DNA from: a virus
DNA length: 41,345 nucleotides
Strand: one strand, 5' to 3'
IMG/VR virus record: IMGVR_UViG_3300046167_000291
Coordinates: 1 to 41,345 of that record
Made by a program: the position numbers and the translations under genes. The notes beneath the pieces were generated by a model. The model saw only the letters and a program-made list of their open reading frames with translations, was not told the DNA's origin and ran no database searches. Shown piece after piece: positions 22,169 to 31,071 of this stretch (positions are counted from its first letter, which is position 1; the number at the start of each line of letters is the position of its first letter).

Positions 22169-22430
22169 TGCGGTTTGCCATCTTTTCAACTGATGTACGG
22201 ATGTGTTCTATGTTCACATCTATTCGTGCCATAGACACAGCTTGGGATTGAACCATCTGTTCTACTTTAGATATACGCTGTCCGAACTCAACAATATCTG
22301 TTTGGTTATCTTGGATGTCTGCCATCATCATACTCACAGTCCAGACTATTGCTCCAGCCTGTGTAATTAATCCAAGTAGCAGGGTTGCAGGGACACTCTT
22401 GGCTATGTGCCAGCCAGTATCATCAGACAC
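22161..22430 (-). CDS. Membrane protein with coiled coil, candidate inner spanin (89 aa)
   Basis: The N-terminal membrane helix (VPATLLLGLITQAGAIVWTV) is followed by a helical coiled-coil body (QDNQTDIVEFGQRISKVEQM to IEHIRTSVEKMANRNE). It has the size and layout of inner spanins, or of short membrane proteins often found before endolysins. It is followed at once by a lipoprotein gene. It overlaps the upstream gene by 8 nt. Confidence 0.65.
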   Translation of the reverse strand: MSDDTGWHIAKSVPATLLLGLITQAGAIVWTVSMMMADIQDNQTDIVEFGQRISKVEQMVQSQAVSMARIDVNIEHIRTSVEKMANRNE

Positions 22431-22773
22431 TTACAACGTCCCAACTTGTTGTTTCTTCGTTCCACTTATAATCATTTCCATCAGTAGGGTAATCAACAGG
22501 TGCTTTCCATAAACATGTGTCTTCGACCAGTACCCATGAAGGATATGGTTTTGGGTTTATAAAGGCATCTTTGTCTCTATCATATGTACCACCTACAGAT
22601 GCATAATTCATTCTCAAGGGAGTACCTTCTAATGTGTGAACGCCTCCACGAGTGTTGTATGAAGTCTTTATCCACTCACCAATACTATTATCAACGAAAG
22701 TATCAAAAAAACTCTCTTCAGCAACAATGATATCAATAACTTTACCATCTAATACTTTTGCGTAATGTGCCAT
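22423..22773 (-). CDS. Conserved marine-phage tail-region protein (116 aa)
   Basis: Opens MAHYAKVLDGKVIDIIVAEE and contains a recognisable core TPLRMNYASVGGTYDRDKDA, FINPKPYPSWVL and KWNEETTSWDVV. Proteins with this core are widespread in marine phages, usually near tail fibre genes, with no proven role. It is soluble, rich in Trp and Tyr, probably beta. It lies between the glycine-rich fibre and the membrane protein genes. Confidence 0.75.
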   Translation of the reverse strand: MAHYAKVLDGKVIDIIVAEESFFDTFVDNSIGEWIKTSYNTRGGVHTLEGTPLRMNYASVGGTYDRDKDAFINPKPYPSWVLVEDTCLWKAPVDYPTDGNDYKWNEETTSWDVVSV

Positions 22774-22783
22774 TGTAATTTCC

Positions 22784-23725
22784 TTATGGGGTTAAATATC
22801 TAACGATAACAATACCAGAGCCACCAGACCCGCCATTTCTAGCATCAGAGCCTCCTCCACCACCAGAACCTGTGTTTACCGAACCATTAGTGCCGTTGAT
22901 TGAGCTATAAGAGCCTCTACCACCGCCTCCAGAACCTCCATAGCCACCAGAATAAGCACCAGACCATACACCACCGCCTCCGCCGCCAGCCCGTGTAGTG
23001 CTTGTACCATTAATATTGCTTGAAAGCCCAGAACCTCCATTAGCGCCGTTTCCAGCACCGCTTGTATTGCTTGATCCTACTCCTGATGCGCCACCACCGC
23101 CACCAGTAGGGTCACTTGGGCCAGCTGAACCTCTACCGCCGTTTCTACCTTGTCCAGATGTTCCTGATCCTACACTGCCTGTATCAGCACAGCCTCCGCC
23201 AGAACCACCAGCACTACCAGCATCGTACCGCCACGCACCACCAGCACCACCGCCAATAGATGCAATGGTGCTAATTGATGAGTTTCCTCCATTACCATCC
23301 TGACCACCGCCACCACCAATAGTAACTGTATACGAACCTGATGATAAAAAGGTAGTTCCTTCTGCTGTGGTATTTGCGCCACTTGTCTGACCTGTCACGC
23401 TAGTTCTATAACCACCTGCACCACCGCCGCCGCCACGTCCATTGCCGCCGCCGCCGCCTCCAGCAATTACTAAATACTCTAATGTAACCCCTGCACCTAC
23501 AACATTTAATGTCCCTGATGAAGTAAATGTGTGGACAGTATATAATCCCGAAGTTGTTGTTGTACCGCCAGATGCAGTCCCTGGGACATTTGACATATCA
23601 TTCCAACTAGACCCGTTAAAGTTTCTTACTACATTATCTGTAGTATTGTAGTAAACATGCCCTGACGAAGCACCACTTGGATTAGAACTTGCCCTTGGAA
23701 GCCTCATCTTAGCGTTAAACGTCAC
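22784..23725 (-). CDS. Glycine-rich fibre tip, C-terminal part of a frame-disrupted fibre gene
   Basis: About 313 residues. A short domain ([20 protein letters not shown]) is followed by a Gly-rich region with many runs of 4-6 glycines ([12 protein letters not shown] through [10 protein letters not shown]). This recalls polyglycine adhesins at tail-fibre tips such as those of T-even gp38, which bind the host receptor. The apparent GTG start is not real: the frame is open upstream to about 23880 and continues the collagen-like GATGAQ repeats and [17 protein letters not shown]. It therefore belongs to the same gene as 23722-24495, separated by one missing base. Confidence 0.75.
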   Translation of the reverse strand: MTFNAKMRLPRASSNPSGASSGHVYYNTTDNVVRNFNGSSWNDMSNVPGTASGGTTTTSGLYTVHTFTSSGTLNVVGAGVTLEYLVIAGGGGGGNGRGGGGGAGGYRTSVTGQTSGANTTAEGTTFLSSGSYTVTIGGGGGQDGNGGNSSISTIASIGGGAGGAWRYDAGSAGGSGGGCADTGSVGSGTSGQGRNGGRGSAGPSDPTGGGGGASGVGSSNTSGAGNGANGGSGLSSNINGTSTTRAGGGGGGVWSGAYSGGYGGSGGGGRGSYSSINGTNGSVNTGSGGGGGSDARNGGSGGSGIVIVRYLTP

Positions 23726-24495
23726 ATCACCTGTAAATGTACCACCACCAAATGGGTTACCACTAGCTCCTGTAGCACCTTGTGCTCCTGTAGCACCTTG
23801 TGCTCCTGTAGCACCTTGTGCTCCTGTTGCGCCTTGGGCTCCTGTAGCACCATCAGCACCATCAGCACCATCAGTCCATCAGTTCCATTAGTTCCATTAG
23901 TTCCATTAGTCCCAGCGGCTCCAGTAGCACCTTGGGCTCCAGTAGCACCCTGTGCTCCAGTAGCACCTGTAGCTCCATCGGCACCATCAGCACCTTGGAT
24001 GCCTTGGATACCTTGGATACCTTGTGCTCCTGTTGCACCAGTAGCCCCATCGGCACCATCGGCACCATCGTTTCCGTCAGCACCAGCGGCTCCTGTAGCA
24101 CCAGTTGCACCAGTAGCACCTGTAGCTCCATCGGCACCATCGTTTCCGTCAGCACCAGCGGCTCCTGTAGCACCTTGGATACCTTGAATACCCTGTGCAC
24201 CTTGAGCACCTGTAGCTCCATCAGCACCTTGTGCACCAGTCTGTCCCTGTAAAGCCGCTACAGTTATTGTCTGCTTTGTCCAGACACCATTTACTGCATC
24301 ATACACTGGTATAAAGTCGGAGCCAGTTGCGTCTGTTGCTGTAGTCATTGATGCTGGCATAAAATCAGTAGCTGACGAAGTTGCCGCTGTGCCTAAGTTT
24401 GTAATCTCAGTTGCGTCTATTAGACCATCTGCCAATATGTTACCCATGTTACCAGACAGGATGTCTGCAAACTTTCTACTTTTCGATCTACTCAT
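23722..24495 (-). CDS. Collagen-like fibre stalk, N-terminal part of a frame-disrupted fibre gene
   Basis: The ATG at 24495 ([15 protein letters not shown], with GGA upstream) starts a fibre with an N-terminal attachment segment (about residues 1-75) and Gly-X-Y collagen-like repeats from about residue 85 ([16 protein letters not shown], repeated GAQGIQG and GNDGADG). After [10 protein letters not shown] the frame leaves the collagen pattern and reads a Leu/Val/Gln-rich tail. In the other frame the collagen continues and joins the glycine-rich part. The break is one missing A in a GGAACT unit near 23875. Restored, the protein would be about 570 residues. Confidence 0.75.
   Translation of the reverse strand: MSRSKSRKFADILSGNMGNILADGLIDATEITNLGTAATSSATDFMPASMTTATDATGSDFIPVYDAVNGVWTKQTITVAALQGQTGAQGADGATGAQGAQGIQGIQGATGAAGADGNDGADGATGATGATGATGAAGADGNDGADGADGATGATGAQGIQGIQGIQGADGADGATGATGAQGATGAQGATGAAGTNGTNGTNGTDGLMVLMVLMVLQEPKAQQEHKVLQEHKVLQEHKVLQELVVTHLVVVHLQVM
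23767..24250 (-). repeat. Collagen-like coding repeats, fibre 2
   Basis: Imperfect 9-bp units encoding Gly-X-Y triplets, mostly [12 protein letters not shown] and GIQGIQ. Near-identical blocks recur several times, for example CACCATCGTTTCCGTCAGCA twice. Such DNA is prone to recombination and to misassembly. Confidence 0.85.
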
Positions 24496-24514
24496 TATAT
24501 TTTCCAATCCAATT

Positions 24515-24907
24515 TTATGGTGCTGTAGGCCATGTTATATTATCAGGAAACCCCGACTGTTCTGGTACATCTCTAAGTAAGGTGCGGTAGGTCGCCCATT
24601 CAGATTTATTTACAGGAGAATCATCTATTTGTGTCCAATCTGAAGATTCTAACAGGTAATCTCGTTCCCTACGGGAAACTACCGCAGGGTCTTCTGATTC
24701 CTCTTCTGATGTTGGATCAGGTGTTGGAGCATCCTCTACAGCCCATGCAGAACCATCCCAACGTGCAATTTGGTTTTCTGATGTTGAAGGCGGCGCAGTC
24801 TCTACACAACCAGAAGGGATAAGCATATTGTTTGCATCCATAGGGTCTTGATCTGCTGTTGTGGTACCTACGAATACACCGCTAATATCGGTTTGATATA
24901 CATTCAT
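24515..24907 (-). CDS. Phage tail assembly chaperone-like protein (130 aa)
   Basis: The C-terminal half has the pattern [15 protein letters not shown], then [18 protein letters not shown] and [12 protein letters not shown], typical of phage tail-fibre assembly chaperones. The N-terminal half ([20 protein letters not shown]) is variable, and an acidic linker ([12 protein letters not shown]) joins them. It sits between two fibre genes, where a chaperone for fibre folding or attachment is expected. Confidence 0.8.
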   Translation of the reverse strand: MNVYQTDISGVFVGTTTADQDPMDANNMLIPSGCVETAPPSTSENQIARWDGSAWAVEDAPTPDPTSEEESEDPAVVSRRERDYLLESSDWTQIDDSPVNKSEWATYRTLLRDVPEQSGFPDNITWPTAP

Positions 24908-24919
24908 GTCTGTGTCTCC

Positions 24920-27601
24920 TTAGTATTTGATACATGCTAGAAGTGCAATGTTGCGAGGTCTAGTTTCTGCGCCACCTGTAGGTGCAGTACCATTGTTCAA
25001 CAGTGCCATCATATCTGAAGTTGTACTGTTAGCGAAACCGCCAGCACCAGTTTGAAAGCCATTTGTGTTTGTGTATCCACTTGCATCTGTTTGTGCATTG
25101 GCATTGTAGCCGTTACCATTACGCCCGTCATTACCCATAGCGTGTCTGTGACTTTGAGTTGCGTGTACCTGTGCAGTACCAATACCCCTGCCGCTATCTA
25201 CACCACGTCCATCATCCCAACCTCTAACAAACTCACCTCTAAGGTCTGGTAGGTTAAAAGTTGAAGAACCATTGCCAGAACCATAAGTAGTGCCAATAGT
25301 AGAAAACAATGTAGAGTAAGTGCTTCGTGATACTGCTGAACCATTTGCTTTCAAATATCCTGATGGTGCTGAGTTTGCGGCAATCCATATAACAGCACCA
25401 GCTGGTGAAGTTGCATCAGCACCAGCGGCTCCTGTAGCACCAGTAGCACCTTGAGCACCTGTAGCACCTTGAATACCTTGAGCACCTTGAGCACCTGTAG
25501 CACCAGTAGCACCTTGAGCACCTGTAGCTCCATCGTTTCCATCTGACCCTGCGGCTCCTGTAGCACCTTGAGCACCCGTAGCACCTTGGATGCCTTGGAT
25601 ACCTTGGGCTCCTGTAGCTCCAGTTGCTCCGTCAGCTCCGTCAGCTCCGTCAGCACCAGCGGCTCCTGTCGCACCTTGGATGCCTTGGGCTCCAGTTGCT
25701 CCGTCTGATCCATCAGCACCAGCGGCTCCTGTCGCACCTTGGATGCCTTGGATGCCTTGAATACCTTGGATGCCTTGTAAAGCCGCGTTGGTAATAGTCT
25801 GCTTTTCCCATGTACCAGCTGATGCATCATAGACGGGGATAAAGTCACCACCTACAGCGTCTGTACCTGTAGACAATGCAGTAAGAGCCGCTTTCACGTT
25901 TGTTACATCTGTGATGTCTGCGTTTGCTTCAATGCCATCTAGTTTTGTACCATCAGCCGCTAAGTCACGACCATCTACTGTGCCGCCAGCTGTTATGTTA
26001 GCGTTAAATGTAACAGCACCAATAAACGTACCACCAGCTGTTGCTGAAACTGTGTCCGCAACTTGGAATGATTTGAATGCATAGATGTTTACTATGTCAC
26101 CAGCCGCCGCGCCTACGTCTAGCGTTACTGTCAGTCCTGCTGATGTTGTGAAGTCAGATGGATCAAGTAGGATACCATTCATTGTCACTAACAAATTAGC
26201 CGCAATAAATGACATGGAGTTACCATTATCATCGTTTCCTGTGAATGCAGTTTGACTGGCTGTAGCTGTGTATTCGTATAAATTTAATGATGCTACCCCA
26301 GATGAAGATGCCGCAATCCAGTTAGAACCATCGTATACTTGCATAGTGCCATTTGTACTTGAAAAATACAAAGCACCTTGAACTAAAGCATCGCCATCAT
26401 TGTCTACAGTTGGGTCAGACGATTTAACACCTAAATACTTATCATCAAAGTTATCTAAAGCTGTTGCGGCGGCGGCGGCACTATTAGCGGCGGCGGCGGC
26501 ATTTGCTGAAGTTGTTGATGCGGCATTTCCAATGCTTGTTGCACTTGCGGCGGCTTCAGCGGCTTTAGTTGATGCTGTAGATGCAGAGTTTGCACTTGCT
26601 GTCGCTGAGTTAGCACTTGCTGTAGCTGAATTTGCACTATTTGTTTCCGCAGTTTCAGCCGCTGTCTGTGCAGTTTCACTTGCAGTCTGGGCTGTCTCTG
26701 ATGCAGTCTTAGCAGTTTCACTGGCATTCTTAGCGATTACTGACGCATCCCTTGCCGCTTCAGACGCCGCTTGAGCAGTCTGAGAATTAGTTTCGGCAGT
26801 CTCAGCGTTTGTTTCAGCTGTTTCTGCATTTGTCTGTGCAGTCTGAGCCGCTACTTTAGATGCGTCTGATGCAGTAGCTGAAGTTGCTGAAGATGTAGCA
26901 CTGTTAGCACTTTGGACAGCACTTGCGGCACTTTCAGATGCTTTTGTAGTCGCATTAGATTCTGAGGTTGAAGCCTCAGATGCTTTTGTAGTCGCTGTAG
27001 CGGCTGAAGTTGAGGCTGAAGTTTCTGAAGATGCCGCATTTGTTTCGGCAGTTTCAGCCGCATCTTTAGCAACTACTGAGGCATTTTTAGCAACGATAGA
27101 TGCATCACGGGCGGCTTCAGCCGCTGTCTGTGCAGTCTCTGCATTTGTCTCAGCTGTTTCTGCATTTGTTTCAGCTGTTTGGGCGGCAACTTTTGATGCA
27201 TCGGATGCAGTCGCTGAATTAGATGCGGCTGTTGCGCTGGTTGCAGATGCTGTTGCACTAGTTGCTGAAGATGTAGCTGAAGTCGCAGATGCAGCTGAAG
27301 AATTTCCGCTTGCAACTTTACTTGCTTCAGATGCTACGGCTGATGTGGCACTTTCAGATGCTTTCGTTGTTGCTGTAGCGGCTGATGTGGACGCAGAGTT
27401 TGATGAAGTCTGGCTTGCATTTTTATTTGCTTCTGTAACGGCAAGTGCATTACTTGCACTAGTAGCATCAATAGCGGCTAATGCCGCTGAAGCGGCGGCC
27501 TGTGCCGCGCTGGCCGCGGCATTTGAAACCGACCCTTCGATTGCATTAGACTGCTCGTTAGTTACTCCAGAGTTATTGTAGAAGCTGGTTTTTGATGCCA
27601 T
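24920..27601 (-). CDS. Large tail fibre: coiled-coil stalk, collagen-like segment, collar domain
   Basis: 893 residues. After an N-terminal segment ([20 protein letters not shown]), residues about 25-385 are Ala/Ser/Thr/Glu-rich repeats ([20 protein letters not shown] type) expected to form a long trimeric coiled coil. Residues about 390-600 are beta-rich domains ([38 protein letters not shown]). Residues about 606-725 are Gly-X-Y collagen-like repeats. The C-terminal part from about 730 is a tail-collar domain ([47 protein letters not shown]). It probably forms a host-binding fibre. The collar is paralogous to the one in the gene at 1760-2638. Confidence 0.9.
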   Translation of the reverse strand: MASKTSFYNNSGVTNEQSNAIEGSVSNAAASAAQAAASAALAAIDATSASNALAVTEANKNASQTSSNSASTSAATATTKASESATSAVASEASKVASGNSSAASATSATSSATSATASATSATAASNSATASDASKVAAQTAETNAETAETNAETAQTAAEAARDASIVAKNASVVAKDAAETAETNAASSETSASTSAATATTKASEASTSESNATTKASESAASAVQSANSATSSATSATASDASKVAAQTAQTNAETAETNAETAETNSQTAQAASEAARDASVIAKNASETAKTASETAQTASETAQTAAETAETNSANSATASANSATASANSASTASTKAAEAAASATSIGNAASTTSANAAAAANSAAAAATALDNFDDKYLGVKSSDPTVDNDGDALVQGALYFSSTNGTMQVYDGSNWIAASSSGVASLNLYEYTATASQTAFTGNDDNGNSMSFIAANLLVTMNGILLDPSDFTTSAGLTVTLDVGAAAGDIVNIYAFKSFQVADTVSATAGGTFIGAVTFNANITAGGTVDGRDLAADGTKLDGIEANADITDVTNVKAALTALSTGTDAVGGDFIPVYDASAGTWEKQTITNAALQGIQGIQGIQGIQGATGAAGADGSDGATGAQGIQGATGAAGADGADGADGATGATGAQGIQGIQGATGAQGATGAAGSDGNDGATGAQGATGATGAQGAQGIQGATGAQGATGATGAAGADATSPAGAVIWIAANSAPSGYLKANGSAVSRSTYSTLFSTIGTTYGSGNGSSTFNLPDLRGEFVRGWDDGRGVDSGRGIGTAQVHATQSHRHAMGNDGRNGNGYNANAQTDASGYTNTNGFQTGAGGFANSTTSDMMALLNNGTAPTGGAETRPRNIALLACIKY
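25426..25785 (-). repeat. Collagen-like coding repeats, fibre 1
   Basis: Imperfect 9-bp units encoding Gly-X-Y ([18 protein letters not shown]), strongly similar in DNA to the repeats of the second fibre gene at 23767-24250. The two blocks could recombine. Confidence 0.85.
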
Positions 27602-27606
27602 TTGGA

Positions 27607-28221
27607 TTAATCCTCATAATAGTGAGTAGGTCGTATAACTTGGTTTACACCTGACTGCTCAGAGCTATTTGCATGTTCTTGTATCTCAGCTAAGAAAGAC
27701 CCAGACTTCTGATCAAAGACTGCTCCGCGTTCATCTAAGAAGTAATCAGCCGCATAAGAAAGGGCTGTGTATGTAAGAAGGTCAGAAGCAATGTTAGTTA
27801 GCATATTTGTGTCACTGTCGGCTGTCAGTGGGTCTTGTTCTGCATAGTAGTTTAAGTAGAGACTACCAGAGATAGGCTTTGGGTGTATCTTTAGATTTCC
27901 TTGCTCTCTACAGAAGAACCTTGGGGAACCTAGTTCTCCTGTCTTCTGGTACTGTACCATCTCATGTAGAGGTATACGTGTTAATGAATTACCATCGTAA
28001 TACAATTCGATTACCTCAAGTAAATCTGAAGGCATAACCAAAGTTGCTACGCCCGTTGCGGAGGTCACATCATATGTATTTTGTTTCTCCATAGCTGGGA
28101 CACGTAGCTGTCTTTGTATTCTAGTAATAGACTGATCAATGAAGGTGTCAGCCAAAGCATTTGAACAGTCACTACGATTTAGAAGAGCAATAAAGTGTGC
28201 TCGGATTTCACCTTTGTTCAT
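27607..28221 (-). CDS. Head-tail adaptor / tail tubular protein A-like
   Basis: 204 residues opening [20 protein letters not shown]. The sequence has an early helical segment with [20 protein letters not shown], then [20 protein letters not shown] and [12 protein letters not shown], a pattern typical of adaptor or gatekeeper proteins of the SU10-type podovirus head-tail connector (comparable in role to T7 gp11). It binds below the portal in such phages. It is placed after the capsid gene and before the fibre genes, as expected. Confidence 0.75.
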   Translation of the reverse strand: MNKGEIRAHFIALLNRSDCSNALADTFIDQSITRIQRQLRVPAMEKQNTYDVTSATGVATLVMPSDLLEVIELYYDGNSLTRIPLHEMVQYQKTGELGSPRFFCREQGNLKIHPKPISGSLYLNYYAEQDPLTADSDTNMLTNIASDLLTYTALSYAADYFLDERGAVFDQKSGSFLAEIQEHANSSEQSGVNQVIRPTHYYED

Positions 28222-28224
28222 GAT

Positions 28225-28380
28225 TTATGTTGCCTTCTTTTTCTTAGGTTTCTTCTTGGGTGTTTTGGCAGTAAGTGCCGCCCTAGCAAAATCTGCGTCT
28301 GTAGGCGCACCAGCTGAACCAGCCCTGCGCGGCTTTTTGCCAGACTCTTTTCTTTTACGCATGTTATCGTATAAACTCAT
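28225..28380 (-). CDS. Small very basic protein (51 aa)
   Basis: MSLYDNMRKRKESGKKPRRA, then GSAGAPTDADFARAALTAKT and a Lys-rich tail (PKKKPKKKKAT). About a third of the residues are Lys or Arg. Similar short proteins with an SLYDN-like start and GAPT core occur next to capsid and adaptor genes of marine podoviruses. It may bind DNA or plug a connector, but the role is unknown. It starts 3 nt after the stop of the upstream gene and ends 3 nt before the adaptor start. Confidence 0.75.
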   Translation of the reverse strand: MSLYDNMRKRKESGKKPRRAGSAGAPTDADFARAALTAKTPKKKPKKKKAT

Positions 28381-28383
28381 TAG

Positions 28384-28692
28384 CTAGACCCTCTTGTTGG
28401 TTGTGAGGAACATATCTAAGTCCTCGTTCTTTAGTTTACGGACAATCTCTGATCCCTTGGCTTCCCAGATATTGAATCCTTCTCGCATCCACTTCTCGAC
28501 AACAGCTGTCGGTATGGAGGCTACTCGCATCATCTCCCCTGTAGGCTTCGAACCGCTGTCGTTTCGAGCGTCTTTCAGATCATCAAGAAATGATTGTGAG
28601 ATGTGCTGTGTATGCTTTTGAAAAAGTTCTCCATGATCACTCACAAAGTCTGTTTCGGTTTGTAATAATGTTGGCTGTGTTTTGTCAGTCAT
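28384..28692 (-). CDS. Hypothetical virion-module protein (102 aa)
   Basis: Helical and charged, opening MTDKTQPTLLQTETDFVSDH. The middle (EMMRVASIPTAVVEKWMREG) and the end (EIVRKLKNEDLDMFLTTNKRV) look like a small helical domain. It lies between the major capsid gene, beyond a terminator, and the adaptor block. Conserved position in related phages suggests a minor structural or assembly role. Function unknown. Confidence 0.7.
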   Translation of the reverse strand: MTDKTQPTLLQTETDFVSDHGELFQKHTQHISQSFLDDLKDARNDSGSKPTGEMMRVASIPTAVVEKWMREGFNIWEAKGSEIVRKLKNEDLDMFLTTNKRV

Positions 28693-28714
28693 TTTGCTAC
28701 CTTAGAATATGAAA

Positions 28715-28770
28715 AGGCCACCCATAGACAACAGTAAGGAGAGCAAAACCTGTGTGTCTTTGGGTGGCCT
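28715..28770 (-). terminator. Terminator after the major capsid gene
   Basis: AGGCCACCCA (28715-28724) pairs perfectly with TGGGTGGCCT (28761-28770). Read leftward, the stem ends in GGCCTTTTC. Additional pairing (TAGACA with TGTCTT) extends it inside. It lies directly downstream of the capsid gene, as the T-phi terminator does in T7. Confidence 0.75.
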
Positions 28771-28775
28771 AATAA

Positions 28776-28789
28776 AGACCTAGTGGTCT
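28776..28789 (-). terminator. Second small hairpin after the major capsid gene
   Basis: AGACC (28776-28780) and GGTCT (28785-28789) pair over a 4-nt loop. Read leftward the hairpin is followed by TTATT. It is weaker than its neighbour, but the two stand in tandem 10 nt from the capsid stop codon. Confidence 0.5.
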
Positions 28790-28798
28790 ATTTCGAAC

Positions 28799-29683
28799 TT
28801 ATGATAAGCCAGTGATTTTCACTGAGTCACCAAAGTTTGTGTGTTTACAAGAAACCTCACCCACGATGTGATGACGATCTGAGTCACCATTCTTCGCTAG
28901 AAGTGTTCTTGTGAATGGACGTAACGTACATGTTTTGAACATTGTTGGGTCTATTAGTAGTGCGTGAGTTGTCTTTAACTCGCGGTTTAATACTACACGA
29001 TATTCGCCGTAGGGGCTCACATATAGGTCAATAGCATTGACCAATGTTTTGCCTTGTGAGATTTCACGATTACGACCTGATGCCGCTGAGAAACCAGCTA
29101 CGATTTGTGCATCTGCTGGCTTGATCATGAATGTGTCAACATCAGAACCATTGTCGTATGCTGTTTGACCAGCTACTAATAGTTTTGCTTCTGTTAAAGC
29201 ATCTGTTGCGTTTGAACCAGCGTCTACAGCTGTAGAGATTTGGTTTAACAAAGAAGTCATCTTACGTGCTGTTGTAGCATTCCCTGCTACTGCGGCTTGC
29301 TCTACGCCAACCATTGCACGTTCATAGTCCTTCTTAATTTCCTTCAATTTTTTAGCTAATTGGTGTGCAGTTTCCTTTGCTCTACCATATGTAGCTACTG
29401 CATCAGCTGTTGCTGATACTTGGAAGGCTTTAGACATGATCTGAGTGTTGTTTGTACGCTCAGTTGCATCTGTCAATGTTGCCATTGATGCGTCTGCACC
29501 CTCGACTACAGCGTTTACAGCTGAGTCTGCTAATGAATCTTCAAGGAATGAGAAAGTTCTAGCTGATACTTTTTCGTTCTTGATCATCGCTTGCATGGGC
29601 GTAGAAAATGGTGAAATGTTGGAAATGATGTCTGAAACATCTTCCTTTTTTCCAACTTGGTTATAGGTTGTGTATGTACTCAT
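28799..29683 (-). CDS. Major capsid protein, SU10/DUF5309-type
   Basis: 294 residues forming the capsid shell (HK97 fold expected). The start is the family signature: STYTTYNQVGKKEDVSDII followed by SNISPFSTPMQAMIKNEKV. The end has THALLIDPTMFKTCTLRPFT and KHTNFGDSVKITGL. It is clearly not the T7 gp10 family. It follows the scaffold gene by 40 nt, with GTGAGGACAA as ribosome binding site, and is followed by tandem terminators, consistent with high, separately controlled expression. Confidence 0.9.
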   Translation of the reverse strand: MSTYTTYNQVGKKEDVSDIISNISPFSTPMQAMIKNEKVSARTFSFLEDSLADSAVNAVVEGADASMATLTDATERTNNTQIMSKAFQVSATADAVATYGRAKETAHQLAKKLKEIKKDYERAMVGVEQAAVAGNATTARKMTSLLNQISTAVDAGSNATDALTEAKLLVAGQTAYDNGSDVDTFMIKPADAQIVAGFSAASGRNREISQGKTLVNAIDLYVSPYGEYRVVLNRELKTTHALLIDPTMFKTCTLRPFTRTLLAKNGDSDRHHIVGEVSCKHTNFGDSVKITGLS

Positions 29684-29723
29684 TTAATTGTCCTCACAAT
29701 TTTAGGATTAAGTTTGAAAAGAT

Positions 29724-30773
29724 TTACTCTTCCCAGCGGCTCATGAGTGCGTCTGCAATATCATCTAAGTCTTTAGCACTACTCAGGCTGTCCATTTGCT
29801 TCTGTTGTTTAGCTTTCTGGATAGTCTTTTTAGATGGTGGTGCTTTCTTGGAACTAAGGACTTTCTTGCCACTTTTCGACTTCTTGAGTTTGGCCTTGGC
29901 TTTCTTGCTGTTGGCGGACTGTTTTGATTGGTCGTAAAGTCTGGCTTTGTTAATCAGCATGATGACCTGTGGGTCTGTGTACTGATCAACTTGATCCTTG
30001 GGTAATCCCGATTTGACAGCATAGTCACGAATATCTGCATAGAGTTCGTTGCCCCAGTCAGGCAATTGTTCTTGAAGAACCTTAACGCAATCTGCGGCGG
30101 CTTCTCTAGTTGCTTGCTGGTGCTGTTGCTGTGCTTGGGATACAAGCTGACCACTTTCTTCCTGTAGGAACTTTAAGTCGTCTTCTGCTTGCTTCGCGTC
30201 TTGGCGTAGTTGAGAGAATGTTTCTGCATCCATCTCGCGTGACGCTACTAACATATCAATGTCAGCATAAGGTTTGTACCTTGCTTCTGCGCGTTCCAAT
30301 AACTTCTGATATGACATCTGCGTTTGAGCCAGTTGTTCTTCTGACTGCTTTCGCTGGGTAGCCAAATCTTGAGACTTTTTAGTTAGAGATGCTTCCTGAC
30401 CATAAAGCCGTTTTAAGTCCTTTACAGATACCTGTTTAGATTCACCATTTACTGCAATGTCTACAATCTGATCGTCAGAAGCGGCTAGAGGCTCATCGTC
30501 CTCATCGTCGTCTTCATCTTCATCAGTTTCTTCACTGTCGTCTTCAGTTTCATCTTCATCAGGGTCTTCAAGTTCTAAATCGTCTTGATCGTCCTCTTCA
30601 TCGTCTAGTTCATCCTCATCTACCTCTGTCTCGGCAAGGTCTTCAGATGTTGCATCTTCTTCTTCGACTTCAGATAAGGTTTCCCCGTCATCCCATCGTC
30701 CTAAGATTGCGTCTGCCGCATCATCAACATCTAATGCTTGCGGCTCAGAGTTTACGTTTTGCTCGTTGTTCAT
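29724..30773 (-). CDS. Scaffolding protein
   Basis: 349 residues, almost wholly helical and charged. Residues about 28-95 are an extremely acidic tract (EEEDATSEDLAETEVDEDEL and more). Residues about 105-240 are coiled coil (KKSQDLATQRKQSEEQLAQT), and residues about 295-330 are Lys-rich (KKAKAKLKKSKSGKK). It would guide capsid assembly and leave before DNA packaging. A similar motif occurs at both ends: DDAADAILGRW (residues 17-27) and DDIADALMSRW (337-347). It lies between the 92-residue gene and the capsid gene, as expected. Confidence 0.85.
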   Translation of the reverse strand: MNNEQNVNSEPQALDVDDAADAILGRWDDGETLSEVEEEDATSEDLAETEVDEDELDDEEDDQDDLELEDPDEDETEDDSEETDEDEDDDEDDEPLAASDDQIVDIAVNGESKQVSVKDLKRLYGQEASLTKKSQDLATQRKQSEEQLAQTQMSYQKLLERAEARYKPYADIDMLVASREMDAETFSQLRQDAKQAEDDLKFLQEESGQLVSQAQQQHQQATREAAADCVKVLQEQLPDWGNELYADIRDYAVKSGLPKDQVDQYTDPQVIMLINKARLYDQSKQSANSKKAKAKLKKSKSGKKVLSSKKAPPSKKTIQKAKQQKQMDSLSSAKDLDDIADALMSRWEE

Positions 30774-31048
30774 GGAGCTGTCTCCTCTTGGCTGTTGTCG
30801 CCGTTCTGCTGTTCAATAATGCTGTCACGCACTTGAACTCGCTGTTTCAGAGTATCCACCACGTCTACTAATGCGCGATAGTGGTTATAGGCATACTCCC
30901 GTTTATCCTTGTCTGCTGGTTCAGTGTTTACAAACGTCTGAAATGATTTTTCGACAAGTTCATTGATAACTGAATTGAAGGCGGAACCGCTTAGTACGGC
31001 TCCAGCTTCATCTCCAGCCACCACAAGTTGCTCTTCTTGTGTAGGCAT
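30770..31048 (-). CDS. Hypothetical protein between portal and scaffold (92 aa)
   Basis: Opens MPTQEEQLVVAGDEAGAVLS and is helical, with KSFQTFVNTEPADKDKREYA, LVDVVDTLKQRVQVRDSI and an acidic C-terminus. It overlaps the scaffold start by 4 nt and lies 23 nt after the portal stop. Small helical proteins occupy this place in many podoviruses. Possibly a head-assembly cofactor, but function is unknown. Confidence 0.7.
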   Translation of the reverse strand: MPTQEEQLVVAGDEAGAVLSGSAFNSVINELVEKSFQTFVNTEPADKDKREYAYNHYRALVDVVDTLKQRVQVRDSIIEQQNGDNSQEETAP

Positions 31049-31071
31049 GTGCTTTCCTTATTGTGTTGTGC

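Noticed and set aside
22998-24252. Proline-rich and Ser/Cys-rich open frames on the plus strand opposite the fibre genes
   Set aside because: They are the complement of Gly-X-Y and polyglycine repeats, which keep all frames open. There is no ribosome binding site and the direction opposes the operon.
26400-27581. Alanine-rich open frames on both strands inside the large fibre gene
   Set aside because: They are frame shadows of the Ala/Thr/Ser repeat stalk.
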